DNA from: Elmis aenea
Lineage: Eukaryota > Arthropoda > Insecta > Coleoptera > Elmidae
Assembly: GCA_947652605.1 (NCBI GenBank)
Contig: OX393577.1
Location: 26,663,466 to 26,727,465 of the forward strand
DNA length: 64,000 nt
Direction: 5' to 3'
Part shown: piece after piece, positions 44,712-56,302 of the stretch
How the letters are laid out: every line of letters begins with the position of its first letter
How positions within the stretch are numbered: position 1 is the stretch's first letter
The notes under the pieces: model-generated
What the model was told of the DNA's origin: nothing
The model's database searches: none
Seen by the model: the letters and a program-made list of their open reading frames with translations, nothing else
Position numbers and translations under genes: made by a program

Positions 44712-45767
44712 GATTGACAATAGATTAATTAACACCTTGCGCTAGCTACATTTTTAAAATATTATTCAGGGTGTTTTTATACGCTTGGTGAAACTTGTGA
44801 AACTTTAAACATCGATAACTCAATTTAATACAACAAATTAAATACAACATCTTTCACGTTTTTACAAAGTCTTGTAGAAAATGTATCGTCTTTCAAAAAC
44901 GTAAAACTAATATTTTTCGAGATATCGCGATTTTATTGTAAATGATTAGAACAACGTAATATTTTTGAGTAGGCTATGAAGGTAGACGGCGGTAATTTTG
45001 TAAAAATTGAAAGATAAAAACAAGAAAGTTGTCATTTTATCTTTTCCTTATACGAAATTTCGACATTTTTTTATAGCGAAGTGTAATTTTACTAATCTTA
45101 CGTTTAAATCGAGGTTTCTTATCAGTGCCACACTATTTTTCATATAAATTATTCTGGTTGTTAGCAAAGTCCTAAAAACCGATTGATAATGTATTGAGTA
45201 GGTACGCGAAAAAAACGCGAATTAAAAATAAAATCACTGACAAGTCTTATCTTTAGATTTAAAAAAACCGTTTTCTGTTGAACCGTGAATCGTACTGTAG
45301 AATCACAAAAAATAGTTTACAAGATTTAGTACCTAATTGTCCCATCACACTGGTCCAATGACTAAATGCATAATTTTGAGAAATCGCGATTTAAACGTAA
45401 AAATGGTAAAATTAAAATTACACCGTCCAGATTTAAAAAACATCAACAATTCGTAAGGAAAAGTTAAAATTATAACTTTTTTCTTTTTATGTTTAATTTT
45501 TCCAAAACTACCGGCTTCTACGTTCATAGCCTACTCGAAAATATTACCTACGTTGCCCTAATCATTAACAATAAAATTGCGATATCTCGCAAAATATCAG
45601 TTTGACGTATAAAACATGGTTTGTGTTTTTAAAAGACAATAAAATTTTCTACAAGACTATGTTAAAACATTTAGCGTGTTGTACTTAAAAAAGTTAAGTA
45701 AAAAACACCCTGAATAACATTTTTAAAATGTAGCTAGCGCAAAGTGTTAATTAATCTATTGTGAATC
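44712..45767. mobile_element. 1.06 kb TIR element, GATTGACAATAGATTAATTA family
   Basis: It begins GATTGACAATAGATTAATTA and ends with the inverse of GATTCACAATAGATTAATTA, with TA on both sides (44710-44711 and 45768-45769). A second inverted pair CAGGGTGTTTTTNACG lies 50 bp inside. The arms share CGCGCTAGCTACATTTT-type, GTCTTGTAGAAAAT and GAGTAGGCTATGAAGG-type blocks. Related sequence lies in the 19.3-21.0 kb palindrome and at 37.9 kb. No transposase. Confidence 0.82.
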
Positions 45768-45819
45768 TAACTGTACCTCGGCCGCACTGTTGGGGAAGAA
45801 TACTTATTACTCTTATGTT

Positions 45820-45999
45820 CAGTGGCGGACTGGGCCGGCGGGACACCGGGAGGAATTCCGGTAGGCCGGTCGCTCTGAGGCCGCGACCCACAGTAGGTAC
45901 TTGTTATGATTTTTATGAAAAAATTATGCAATATTATTATTTCGGTTAGTAATAAATAAAGAATAAGTTACAACATCGCATAATTTTTGTACCCCTGGC
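45820..45999 (+). mobile_element. hAT left end, CAGTGGCGGACTGGGCCGGC
   Basis: CAGTGGCGGACTGGGCCGGC is a hAT terminus closely related to that of the adjacent element at 46000 (GGACTGG core). Its body is cut by that element and its right end was not found past 47317, so it is a truncated older relative. Confidence 0.55.
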
Positions 46000-47309
46000 C
46001 AGGCCCGGACTGGCCATCTGGCAGTTCGGGCAAATGCCCGAAGGGCCGGTGCCCGAATGGGCCGGTCTAAGCTACGAGCTTAATAAGTTCGGCGCTGAAG
46101 TAAAAGGAGCGCAAAAATTATGATAAAAGGTGGCATTATAACATTTGCCCGTATAATACGGGCCGTATTCAATCTTAACGTTTTTCAGGGGCTCCACAAT
46201 ACGCAATAGCGTCGTATGTTTGATCGCGCCACTCGTGCTTCAGAAATAGTCCCGAGATATTATCCGAAACCTGACGCATAGCTATAGATGGCGTGTGCAT
46301 GTGTATATAGTAGTTTCATAATCTACTTATTTTATAAAACACATTGTTTATTAAACAGATTCATAATAAATATATTGATGCGAATTTATTAAGTCTGCGT
46401 AAGTGGTTACCATAAAAAGCTTTTAGTGGGCCATAGAAGTTGATGCATGGTCTACTAAAACTAATTTTAAGATGAAAAAATATCATTAAAAATTCATGAC
46501 ACTAGATTTTAGCGATTTTAGAAATATTCTCAAGAATAAAGTGCCCGTATTTTAGGTTTTCAAAAAAGTTTTTTTGATACTTTTTTAAAATTCTTAAAAT
46601 ACTAGCACTTTACTCTTGCAAATATTTCTAAAATCGCTAAAATCTAGTGTCATATGAATTTTTATTGAATTTTTTTGAAACTTAAAATTAGTTTTAGACA
46701 ATGCACAAACTTCCTAGGGATAAAATTTTTTGAGAAACCTACAATAAAAATCTTTTCCATTTGTTGCAGACTTTTTGAATGTTAAAATTACTTCAAAAAT
46801 AAAAATTGAAATTTTAACGTCAAATTTTACATTTTGGTTTTATTATTCTAAATAATCTTTTCCCATGAGTTTTTTTTTGTATAGGTAAGTTGTTTTCAAT
46901 AAGGGCACATTACTCTTATGAATATTTCTGAAATCGCTAAAATCTAGTGCTGTATGAATTTTTTTTTTTAAATTTTATCTTAAAATTAGTTTGAGGTAAG
47001 CACCAACTTTTATCAAGAACTAAAAATTTACAATAAAATTCATGATAAAAAATTATTCCATTTGTTGCATACTTTTTGAATGACGCTGTATAAAGAATAT
47101 TTGTAACGTAAAAAATTAATAAATTAGTTGTAAAAAATAATAATCAAGTTTCTTTTAAAAAAATCAAAAACATCAAAAGTTCTTAATTTTTTAAATTTAA
47201 ATCAATTGATTATTGATTTTTTAAATAAAAATTAAAATTTAACCAACCCTGGCTGTGGGCTTCTATAATTTGAATGCCCGGGCCGATTTTTGTTCCCAGT
47301 CCGTCACTG
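46000..47309. mobile_element. hAT non-autonomous element with perfect 8-bp duplication
   Basis: It begins CAGGCCCGGACTGGCCATC and its right-end inverse is CAGTGACGGACTGGGAAC. CCCCTGGC flanks both sides exactly (45992-45999 and 47310-47317). Subterminal GGGCCGG/GCCCGAA words occur at both ends. The interior carries two direct copies (about 46600-46795 and 46905-47093) and one inverted partial copy (46440-46590) of the 29.2 kb MITE family. No transposase was seen. Confidence 0.93.
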
Positions 47310-47317
47310 CCCCTGGC

Positions 47318-47753
47318 CCTCCCAAGCTTTATAAGCTGACTACGTCTCTGATTTGTGTCTCTGCTATGTCCGACGTTTTCGTTAAATTTCACCGTCCGGG
47401 CTGTGTTTTTGAGCACCAAGTGATATTGATATTATACCTTACAAGAATTTTAGTTTTAATATTTTAGTAATTAATAAACAATTATTAAACTTAATAAATG
47501 CAGACTGATTCTTTACATTCATTGTGAGATTGTGAGATTATTCTGGTTATTTTTTTAAATTATTGTTTGTTAGTTTAAGCTCAAAAAGCACACATCATAA
47601 ACCACACTTTTTTTAAATCAACTAAAAATAATTAGTGGTAATTTATCAGCACATGTTTGATAACATCCGGTTTTGTTTTTGGATTATATGGAGGTACGCG
47701 AACGGATTAACATATTTGATTTCCGGTTTCATTATTAATTCCTTTGAGTGGAT
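47318..47753. other. Non-coding stretch, nothing recognised
   Basis: It may hold the remainder of the older hAT begun at 45820. No terminus was found. Confidence 0.4.
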
Positions 47754-47921
47754 TAGTGATTTTCAACCTGTGGTACGCACCTTCTAAGGGGAAAACAAAA
47801 AATATATTTAAAGGGGGTGCTAAATAAATTTGAAATCCAAAGCAAAACTATTACAGTAACATAAATTATTACGCCCTAAAAATGACAGCGGTTACACATA
47901 AATGATTCTTAGTGAGTCTTA
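47754..47921 (+). mobile_element. Truncated hAT MITE (62.07 kb family)
   Basis: TGATTTTCAACCTGTGG and AATGACAGCGGTTACA then GATTCTTAGTGAGTCTTA align in order with the complete element at 62071-62399. It stops where a mariner end begins at a TA, so the mariner probably entered it. Confidence 0.65.
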
Positions 47922-48520
47922 CGAGGGTAGATTGAAAATTTTCCGAAATGACAATGAAAACAAAAGAATATTGATTTAAGTTATATTTTATTTTTCAACA
48001 TAATCCCCTTGAAGTTCAACGCAGTTGGTCCAACGTCTCTCCAGTTTCTTGATTTCCTCCCGGGAGTGACTTTCTTCAAGGTTTCCAAAATAGTCGTTTG
48101 CAGCCTCGTTTACCTCTTCATACGACCGAAATCTCTTTCCAGCCAGAAATGTTTTGAGTTTCGAGAACAGATGGAAATCCGAAGAAGCCAAATCAGGTGT
48201 ATACGGTGGATGCGGAAGGATATCGAACCTCAATTCTGTCAATTTTTGCTTTGCGATTGCGCTCGAATGAACGGGTGCATTGTTTTGGTAACGCAACACA
48301 TTTTTGTTGACTATTCCCGGACGTTTTTCCTGAATTGCGGCTTTCATCTTGGCCAAGAGTGTTGCGTAATATTGGCCAGTAATGATGTTTCCTTTTTCAA
48401 GATAATCAATTAGCAAGATTCCTTTGAAATCCCAAAATACTGACGCTATCACCTTGACGGCCATTTGAATGGTCTTAGCCTTCTTTGTAACAAATTCACC
48501 ATTTCCAATTTCCAAACTGT
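47922..48520 (-). mobile_element. Mariner (DD34D) 3' half
   Basis: The 3' end CGAGGGTAGATTGAAAATTT sits after TA 47920-47921 and is followed by the minus-strand transposase C-terminal half. The 5' half and other TIR are missing. Downstream of the break, an unrelated GGACACCCTGTA end follows at 48570. Confidence 0.85.
47988..48515 (-). pseudogene. Mariner transposase, C-terminal half
   Basis: The ORF of 175 codons covers the catalytic domain from VIASVFWDFKGIL (first Asp, residue 29) through LRYQNNAPVHSS to YTPDLASSDFHLF (third Asp, residue 113) and a normal C-terminus. Mariners use D,D(34)D. The spacing from residue 78 to 113 is exactly 34, but residue 78 is Asn in place of the second Asp, which should abolish cleavage. 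The N-terminal helix-turn-helix domain is missing. The frame is otherwise open, so decay is relatively recent compared with its neighbours. Confidence 0.92.
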
Positions 48521-49370
48521 TTAGATTATTGTGGTCTGAAGTTGTATTAAAAGAAAATTAAATTTTGGACACCCTGTAAGTATACATCGATTGCAAAAAT
48601 TCCAGGATGAACTCCAAGGTTTCTTCTATGCATGGTCTAAATTTAAGTGTTTTCTCTTAAAATATGGCGGCGGTAGATAATATTAAGCATCACGATGAAA
48701 ATCAAAAAATTTTCAAAAAAGGTCAAAAATCTATAAAACTACTGCACTTAGGTATAGGAAATGCCATCAAAAGTCATTCTAAAATAACGTGTTAAGTCCA
48801 AAAATGCAATAAAAAATGGACCATTGTATTTGAAATAAGAAAGTAGACGTCAACTTCCGGTATTTCCGGAAGTGTCGCCATCTTGAAAATATTTTCATTA
48901 AACAGATCATATGCCATTATGGTCATAACCAAAATTTCAGATCAATATGCTATTTCATTCTTTATATATTTCTAATGCCCGGTCAATCACCGTGTATACA
49001 GGATTTTCTATTTAAAACTATTAAGTTAGTATCATTTCCTGCTAAACCAGAAATGCAAAAAAAAATCAAAATAATAACAAATTCTTTATTAATGAACATA
49101 TATTCATGTTGAAATTTAAACAAAAATAATTAAAATAATTAACTGTTCCAGGATTTTCAACAGGATCTTGTTTTGTTTGAAAATCCCATGGCTTGCATAA
49201 TAGGTATAGAGAAAAAACCGAAATCGTTATTTCATGCAAGCTATGAAATTTTTAAACAAAACAAGATCTTTTAAATTTTATTTCATTTAAACGACCATGT
49301 GTTTTCATTATTTACGGAGATAGTGCCACATCGCAAAGTGAAACACCCTGTATACATAAAATTGTAAGGG
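48521..49370. other. MITE-like stretch with a 110-bp palindrome
   Basis: TTTTGGACACCCTGTA near 48566 and CAAAGTGAAACACCCTGTAT near 49336 are CAGGGTG-type ends, but they face the same way. AGGATCTTGTTTTGTTTGAA at 49162 pairs inverted with AAACAAAACAAGATCTT at 49256. No gene. Confidence 0.4.
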
Positions 49371-50440
49371 GATGCTTCATGAAATTTTGTTTGATTATAG
49401 AAATCCTTGTATTTTTAGCTTGGTTTAAATTACGTTGTCTATTTCCTCTGCAACTCAAGAATTGCTGAACGGATTTAAATGAAATTTTATAGGTGTGGAT
49501 ACTTATTCCACAAAACAAAAACAATAAAGCACTTTATATCCGCTTTTATTTAAGCCTCATTTAGACGCTTCGAGTACTTGGTCGATTAATTCTTCGCCGA
49601 GTGCCTGTTTACACGTAAAACGCTAGCTAATTCATTACGATCGTCACCGTGCTGTAATAAAAAAAGTTTTTACGCACTATTTTAACGTTAGATATTATAT
49701 CGTATATAATAAAAGACATTAAAAATGTTCAATAATAAAAAAATCGTCTTTGGACCTAAAAATATTGCTTAGGAGAAACAATCTTGGACTTTCAGTTGGA
49801 CTTCTTGAGGAGCTGGTCGTAAAAGATCAAATGAAATACAAATAACTCATTAGAATGATGGCTGATTGATTCAACTTTTATCGACAAAGTTAAACTCCTC
49901 TTACTCAACGTTCAAGCACTTTTATGTGAGATTCACTACCAGCTAGAATTAAATTACAAATGACTTGTCATGTTTAGCTACGGGTAATGGTAATCGCACT
50001 TTACAACATTTCTTCGAGTGTTTAAACCAGCCAGTTCATTGCTCATGTATAAAACAAAGAAATTTGTTCCAAATGTACTTATGTATTTTTTTATTAATCA
50101 TAAGTTTTATTAAAAATACAGGTAAAAGGTAAAAATAGAATGGCATTCGACATTTTATACTTATTTTCGAGATATTTTTAAAACCTACCAGTTTAGTTCT
50201 ATTAAATACTGTGTTTGTATCTGTAAATGATCATGAAAATCGTCCTAATTCGAGAAATATTAATTTTAGAGAATAGTTTTCTAAGGTAATTAAATTATCG
50301 TTAAGAAAATGTAAAATTATATAGTGTTCCTTTTGAAAAAATCTGCTTGTACGTGTTTGAAGTTTAGTCTAATAGGCATAAGAAACACCCTGTGTATTAT
50401 TTTAAATCTTTAACTTGTTAGCAACTATTGTTTAAAATTA
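49371..50440. other. AT-rich non-coding stretch, nothing recognised
   Basis: Short ORFs only. AAACACCCTGTGTATT at 50383 is a lone MITE-type end. Confidence 0.45.
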
Positions 50441-50803
50441 GGGAGTCGACAGAAAAATTACCGACTCTTGACTTGATTCCCGAGTCAGAATTTTTAAAAC
50501 CGACTCTGACTCCCAACTCCCGACACCGACTCCCGACTCTCTTCACTAATGCACTACACTGGAGAACATTAAGAAAAACCGGTTAAAACACGTATTAAAA
50601 ATGTTCAACTTAGTTTCCCCTTTTAAAAAAAAAAAAACTTGTTTAATATCGTTATTTGGTTTTCGTTTTTATTCTGTTCTTATCTTAAATAAAATCGGAA
50701 TCAAAAAGTCAGAAGTCGATAGTTTTTCCAACTCACGACTCCTACAAAAAACATCGGCTCCTCGACTTCCGACTCCCGACTCTGACTCCGACTCCCCATT
50801 CCT
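50441..50803. mobile_element. hAT-like MITE with CCGACTC repeats
   Basis: The left end TAGGGAGTCGACAG is followed by repeated CCGACTC words to about 50550. The right side at 50690-50803 holds a second cluster ending CCGACTCCCC, an inverse TAGGGAGTCGG-like end. No 8-bp duplication was found, so the boundaries are tentative. The layout (paired clusters of one short word) is that of hAT subterminal repeats. Confidence 0.55.
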
Positions 50804-50901
50804 CTATTGTCAAATAAAGTTTAAAAGGAATGTCTTCTAACTTCTAACAATGCCAAGTTGTTTAATATTAAGTTTTTTAAGTCCTGTTCCAGTCAATATT
50901 T

Positions 50902-51006
50902 TCAAAAACATATTTTTTTTAACTCCTGTTTACGAGCAATCTGCTCAAGGGCAATGAGCTCACGTTGTGGCACAGTTGACATTTGTAGCTCAACTTCAGT
51001 GAACAT
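50902..51006 (-). other. Short coding-like segment, unassigned
   Basis: From ATG 51006 the minus strand reads MFTEVELQMSTVPQRELIAL then EQIARKQELKKICF and a stop. It looks like an amphipathic basic helix with coding-like composition, and ATTTAG|GTAGTG just upstream could be a splice acceptor. It may be the last exon of a transposon or host gene. At 34 codons it may also be chance. Confidence 0.25.
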
Positions 51007-52590
51007 CACTACCTAAATATATATATTTTTTTATAGTTAGGTCAGTTAACTGCCGATCTATTATTCTATAGTACTGGTTGCTGTTGGTTGCTTATCTAAA
51101 TCTGTTTATTAGGTCGTAGGGTGACTACCTCTAAAAAATATTAATAACTCAAAAACTACAAAAAAAGCCTTATACATTTTAAACAAAGAATTAAAGTTTG
51201 AATCGAAATATACAAAATTACAGGGTTTTCCGTTTAAAGGAACGAAAAACGTATCGGTGCGCAAAAACGAAACACTCTGTACATTTTTACTGATAACAGA
51301 GCTATCAAATAAATAGTCTTAAATGTCATATTATAATAAAGATCTAAGTGTTTTTCGCAAAAAAAAGCTAGCAAATAGTTGTTTTATTATTACCTATAAT
51401 TAAACACATTTTTCAAATATTGTCATTATTATCCCGACATTCAATTATTAAAGATAAAGCATATTATTTGGAGAACAACCACAAAGTGTTTAGCTTAACT
51501 GAAATAAGACATCAACTCAGTTTTACGGCACAATGTTTTAATGTTCCAACTTATATATGTAGATGATTCTCTTTTGTCTATCGTACACCGTACATATGTA
51601 ATGTTGATTGTGTATAGTATTCTGATTTATTACTGTAGCTTATGTTAAGTAGACTATATCTGACGCCTCAAGTATTAATCTCATATTACAGGCAATTGTG
51701 GCTCAATTTAATTATAGGACTGTTACTGTCACAGTGTCACAGACATTAACTAAATCAACATTGTTAATTAATCTACTCTCGTATACATACTCATAAATAT
51801 TGGTAATATAAAGCAGGAAGGCTGCTTCTCATAAAGAAAACGCAAGCAAATTAAACAAAAACAAAAAAGTAAGAACCGAGGGTTGCTCAAATAATAACAC
51901 TAAATTAATATGGGACATTTTGATGAAATTTTATTTTACATGTATTTTTAATTAATCGTAATACCAATTCAATGTTTTGTTCTTTTTAATATTTTTTTTT
52001 TTAATAATTTAACTTTTAAGGTTCTTTCGCAATTAATTTTTGGTCCATATTGAAAAACAAACACGCAAACTAATAACAGCTAACAAATAAAAAAGTTGAC
52101 TATGGGATCTCAAAATCTAAGCAGGCTGGGCTAATAATTCTGACAACGCCTCGTAATTAGGTTTTCTTAATCTTGAAATGCTAATTTATGATTTCTAAGT
52201 TGGTATTATAAAAAGTTATAAAGAAAATAACAAAATTACTTTTCTCAGGTTTATCAAATTATTTTAACAACACAATTTGCACTATTTCAGTTTCAGATTG
52301 TTACTAAGCACGTAAAAACACACTTTCTTATTAATTTAACCATTCTTCTATGTTCCCATGTTCTTCATGTTCAGACATACACCCTGTATATATTATAACT
52401 TGAAAGAATATAAAAAAAAATTCGTTTATTATGTAAGTATAATATGAAAAAAGAAGAAAAACCAATATTATTATTCAAATTTTAACTTAAAGCAACTTTC
52501 ATGAACAAAATTTTAGGAAGCAATAAAACAAATATAAAACGTTGTTGTTCAGCTTTACTTTTGAATGTGAGTTGAATTAATCTAAAATTT
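51007..52590. other. Mostly unrecognised AT-rich stretch with one tiny MITE
   Basis: ACAGGGTTTTCCGTTTAAAG at 51223 and the inverse of TACAGAGTGTTTCG at about 51282 bracket a roughly 60-bp unit like that at 19381-19443. ACACCCTGTATATATT at 52380 is a lone end. Nothing else was recognised. Confidence 0.4.
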
Positions 52591-52594
52591 GTCG

Positions 52595-52842
52595 ACTCTC
52601 TAAATGTCTTTGCGGCTACATAAGCCACGAGAATTCAGAAATGGTGTCGATAAAACTTATTTGATTCCATCGACTGCATAAAACGGCCTTTATATCCGAT
52701 TCGCCTGATATCAATCCACTGGATTATCCTGGTGGTCAATATTGGAATCTAAAGCTTGCTCAAAGCTCTATAACAGCGTAGCTGAACTACGTGCTCTTCT
52801 TGGTGCTGCTTGGGCTGAAATCGATCGGTTTGCTTAAGACCG
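52595..52842 (+). pseudogene. Mariner-superfamily (maT-like) transposase C-terminal relic
   Basis: The plus strand reads IQKW near 52635, then SPDINPLDY (third Asp region, about 52704) and, after a frameshift, WSILESKACSKLYNSVAELR then ALLGAAWAEIDRFA with a stop at 52837. WS.LE.KAC......LK..L..AW..I is the C-terminal signature of insect maT/DD37D-type and related transposases. It has one or more frameshifts and no TIR. Confidence 0.7.
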
Positions 52843-53365
52843 TAAATAAAAATTTTCGAAAAAGAAAACACTCTTGATGTATATTATTTCTGATGGTAAA
52901 CGTTTTAAAACTGAATAATCTTGTAAACCAAAAACATAAATAATTTTACAGTATTAAATTTACTTTTCTAATTATGTTCTGATTAAAGAATTAGTTGTAA
53001 TTTAAGAGTTCTGCTTAAATAAAATGTTTATACTTTTTATGCATTAAGTTCTGCAGGAGACATTAATGACTCTTAATTAGGCACTAACTAACGCTGCAGT
53101 AAAAATTTTCTTGCATAAAAATCTTTGGCTGAAGAATTTTATTGAGAATAAAAATATTGCTTAAAGTATTTATGGCTTAAAAGTTTTAAACATATTATAA
53201 CTTTATAAATAAAATTAATGTAGACTTTGGCGTTTTATTACATTCAATTCGCGGTTCCACTTGTCGCAATGCATATATAAAAAAAAGAAGATATATTTGG
53301 AAAATTGATAAATGAAGCTTGTTAACTTTTAATTATTAAGCCTCAATTGTTTTGAATAAATTCTG
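52843..53365. other. AT-rich non-coding stretch, nothing recognised
   Basis: No ORF or repeat of note. Confidence 0.5.
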
Positions 53366-53650
53366 AAGATGCAAGATAGTGTTACAGCTTTCATTGATCT
53401 TGTTAAATTAAAAGGAACATTAGAAACAATTTTTAAAACTCTTAATTCGGTTTTCAAAAAATGGCTTTTTGTAAAAAATATTTGCATAAAACTCTTATCG
53501 GATTTTGCGCAGATGGCACCAGTGTAATATTGAGGTAACAGTTCAAAGTTTCGAAAAAAATTAAAGAAAAATTTCCAATTGTTTGCATTTGATATTGTCT
53601 AACTCATCGTATTCAGTTTGCGCTGTTTACAACTTACGGGGTCTTAAATA
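53366..53650 (+). pseudogene. hAT transposase core relic (ZBED/KIAA1586-like group)
   Basis: The plus strand reads SVTAFIDLVKLKGTLETIFK then TLNSVF, and after a frameshift TLIGFCADGTSVIL, a stop, KVSKKIKEKFPIVCI, a stop and YCLTHRIQFALF. (L/I)GF.(A/S)DG.SVM.G and HC..HR.(L/Q).A are core motifs of a hAT subgroup, the Asp of DG being catalytic. Two stops and a frameshift make it dead. No ends were found. Confidence 0.72.
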
Positions 53651-54550
53651 GCAATCCTCCGCATCGTTGTGTTAGTATTGCTTTCTTAAGGTGTTTACAC
53701 TTGCGATTCTTAAATTTTTATGAACCCAATGAACAAATGTCATTTACAATTATGGATGTCGTTAAAGCGTCCCAGCAGCGGTTATTACACTTATTAGTCC
53801 ATAGTTGACGCACATGCATAAACCAGTTCATGTATTAGTACATGTATTAGTAGCAGTACTAAGTTTTTTCTAATGTCAAAATTTTGTTCCCTTGCAAAAA
53901 TTCTATGGACGCACATGCGTTGGGTTGGTAAATATTTTAAATATAATCCCCGTTTGTAAGTATAACACAATGAGCTGCTAATTAATGAATTTCTACGTAA
54001 ATTTAACTGTAAATAATATGATTAATGTTGTCTAAATAATTCTAATTGGGTTTAGTCATCAATCAACGACATATAAATTTGCGTACCCACAAAAGCTGAA
54101 TTATATTTAGACGCAAATCCATCTAATTTTCAAATTTTAGAAAATTAATTTTAGCTATGTCAGCACATTATATAAGTATCAACCCGGTTTGTTTAATTCT
54201 TCACCAGGCAGCTTCGACAAATAAAACTTGTTTATTATTAATAATTGTATTATTCTATTATCCTCAATCCTTTACTTAAGATTTCGTGAATACTCCACAG
54301 AGTTAATTAACATTTGTATATAAACATAAAAATGTTTCAGTTGGTTTGTTAGTATAGTAAATCAACTATTAAAATTATGACGCGTTGCTGTATATCTACG
54401 TTAAAAAAGTTTTGCACTTTACAATCTAAAATGTTTCAAAAAGATCACAAAAACCTCTATATTAATCCACTCAAAGTGATTTATCGTGACGAGTTTTAAT
54501 TTAAAAATTGTTATTGTGTGTATCCTCCAAATACTTTTTTAATCAATTCA
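53651..54550. other. AT-rich non-coding stretch, nothing recognised
   Basis: CATGTATTAGTACATGTATTAG forms a brief repeat near 53833. Nothing else was recognised. Confidence 0.45.
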
Positions 54551-54554
54551 TTTA

Positions 54555-55303
54555 CCTCTTCAGGGACGAATTAATTAAAGTTGCAAAAAAGGACTAATAA
54601 TTTTCAAAAACGTAATTTTTATTGAAAATACATTCAAAACAATGAAACAAAACAGAAATTTTAAAAAACAAAAGCGAAAAATAATGCACGCATATGTGGC
54701 CATTGGGCGGCGGTAAGGGCACGTTATAAATTAAATGACTTCATACATTCAGGACACAGGTTCATTGCTCGCATATATAACAAATTAGACAAAAATAACA
54801 CTTTGTCCCCATATCCTCCATTCTTTTAAAATACTAGTTGCACATACAATATAGAAGATAATCAATATTTAGCACATAACAATATGCGAGGTTTAGAAAA
54901 AAATTACTACCAGAGTTGATAAGCGTACACAGATGTGTACGTTTACTAATCTCTTGTCAATGCATGAATATTGTAAATAATCTCTAAAATTTACATGGTT
55001 TATGTTAATTAAATATATATTACATATCTTTCAACTTTTTTAAACTGAAATTATAGAGATCTTCGGTTAATAATAAAATAAATTTATTAGTATAGAAAAA
55101 CGGTCAACAAATTTCAGTACCACGCTATTTATTCTGACCAGTAATATGACATTTCATGTTGGTTTGCCCATATTTCTATTTTTTTTGTTAGCAAATATTG
55201 TAGTGATTGTCTACTTGTAGTAATTTTCATTAATTTTTTTTTTACCGCGGCTAACTTATAAAAAAACTAAACGTACACATATGTGCCAGTATCCCTGAAG
55301 AGG
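54555..55303. mobile_element. piggyBac-like MITE
   Basis: It begins CCTCTTCAGGGAC and ends with the inverse of CCTCTTCAGGGAT. The right flank is TTAA (55304-55307) and the left flank TTTA (54551-54554), one change from the TTAA duplication that defines piggyBac. CGTACACAGATGTGTACG at 54927-54944 and ACGTACACATATGTGCC at 55271 are candidate internal transposase-binding repeats. It is 749 bp, non-coding. Confidence 0.78.
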
Positions 55304-55454
55304 TTAATTTAGGACATGCTTAAAAATCATTCGGTTTTTGCACAACAAATACTTTGCAGAAAAAAAAACTCTTAAATATATAAGAACAAACGTTAATAAA
55401 CCAACAAAGAAATCGTGTATTTGTACATTTTAATTTAGTTAAAACGTTGTCGTT

Positions 55455-55755
55455 GTATATGTCGTAGGCATAATGTGAAATCCGGCATTTTATAAAACGC
55501 CTAGGCACAAAACTATTAGCTTCATTTTTATTATTTATTTTTAAAAAAAACTTTAACCAACCTTTAACCTGACTCTCTACTGCTGACCAAATGAATGAGG
55601 GTCAGGTTAAAGGTTGGTTAAAGCTTTTTTTTGTATGAATACAAATGTATGGGTCTAAGAAAAAGTCATAATTTGCTCGTTTTGCCGGCTTTTTATAAAA
55701 TGCCTAGGCGTTTTATAAAATGCCGGATTTCACATTATGCCTACGACATATACAC
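55455..55755. repeat. Palindromic repeat, GTCGTAGGCATAATGTGAAA family
   Basis: ATATGTCGTAGGCATAATGT then GAAATCCGGCATTTTATAAA at 55459-55500 is inverted at about 55708-55752. A second inverted pair lies inside (CCAACCTTTAACCTGAC and GTCAGGTTAAAGGTTGG, about 55558-55618). The right arm holds an extra TTTTATAAAATGCC duplication. A related end, AAATTATGCCTATGGTATAT, stands at 55921. Family and duplication unknown. The ORF 55508-55320 is partly translated arm. Confidence 0.75.
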
Positions 55756-56129
55756 TACTTGTAATACTCCCTGTTTTTAAAAATAATTGATCAATGTTTA
55801 ATAAGTGTTAAATAAACATCTAAATATAATATTATACATTATTTACTTGCTTTTTAATTGGATATACTACGTTTAACACAATTTTTGTAGAAAATAATAC
55901 GTCATCAAAAATCAATTTCAAATTATGCCTATGGTATATTTGATTAAACCATTAAGATATTGCTTATTAGAGTATTAGATTTAGATATAGCGCATAGGTT
56001 TGACTAAGAAGGCAAAGTTGCCAAATTACGAACTGACCAACATTATTATAATAGATTTCACAGAAGTGCAACTGCTTTTATAAAAACGAACCCCGTTTTC
56101 AATTACTTATGAAATACTTAAAATTCTTT
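55756..56129. other. AT-rich stretch with one related palindrome end
   Basis: It contains the AAATTATGCCTATGGTATAT end near 55921. Otherwise nothing was recognised. Confidence 0.4.
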
Positions 56130-56302
56130 AAAAAACAATTCGTTTCGACACACTTGCTGATATCTTCTTCAGGCGTTCAGTAAATAATATTGACTATTGG
56201 GTCGACCTTTTATCATCATCAACAACTACACGTTTGAAACCTTCTTGGTTTGTTGCGTCATCATGTCCGTCCATCTTAATCTTGGGTCAACTTTTATATG
56301 GT
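56130..56302 (-). mobile_element. Penelope-like element, 3' end portion
   Basis: On the minus strand the sequence runs through CAGTAAGTATT-free AT DNA to GCCTGAAGAAGATATCAGCA then AGTGTGTCGAAACG. The CTGAAGAAGA...GTCGAAACG arrangement is typical of the 3' ends of Penelope-like elements. It continues, across the hAT insertion, from the endonuclease fragment at 60281-60600. Confidence 0.6.
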
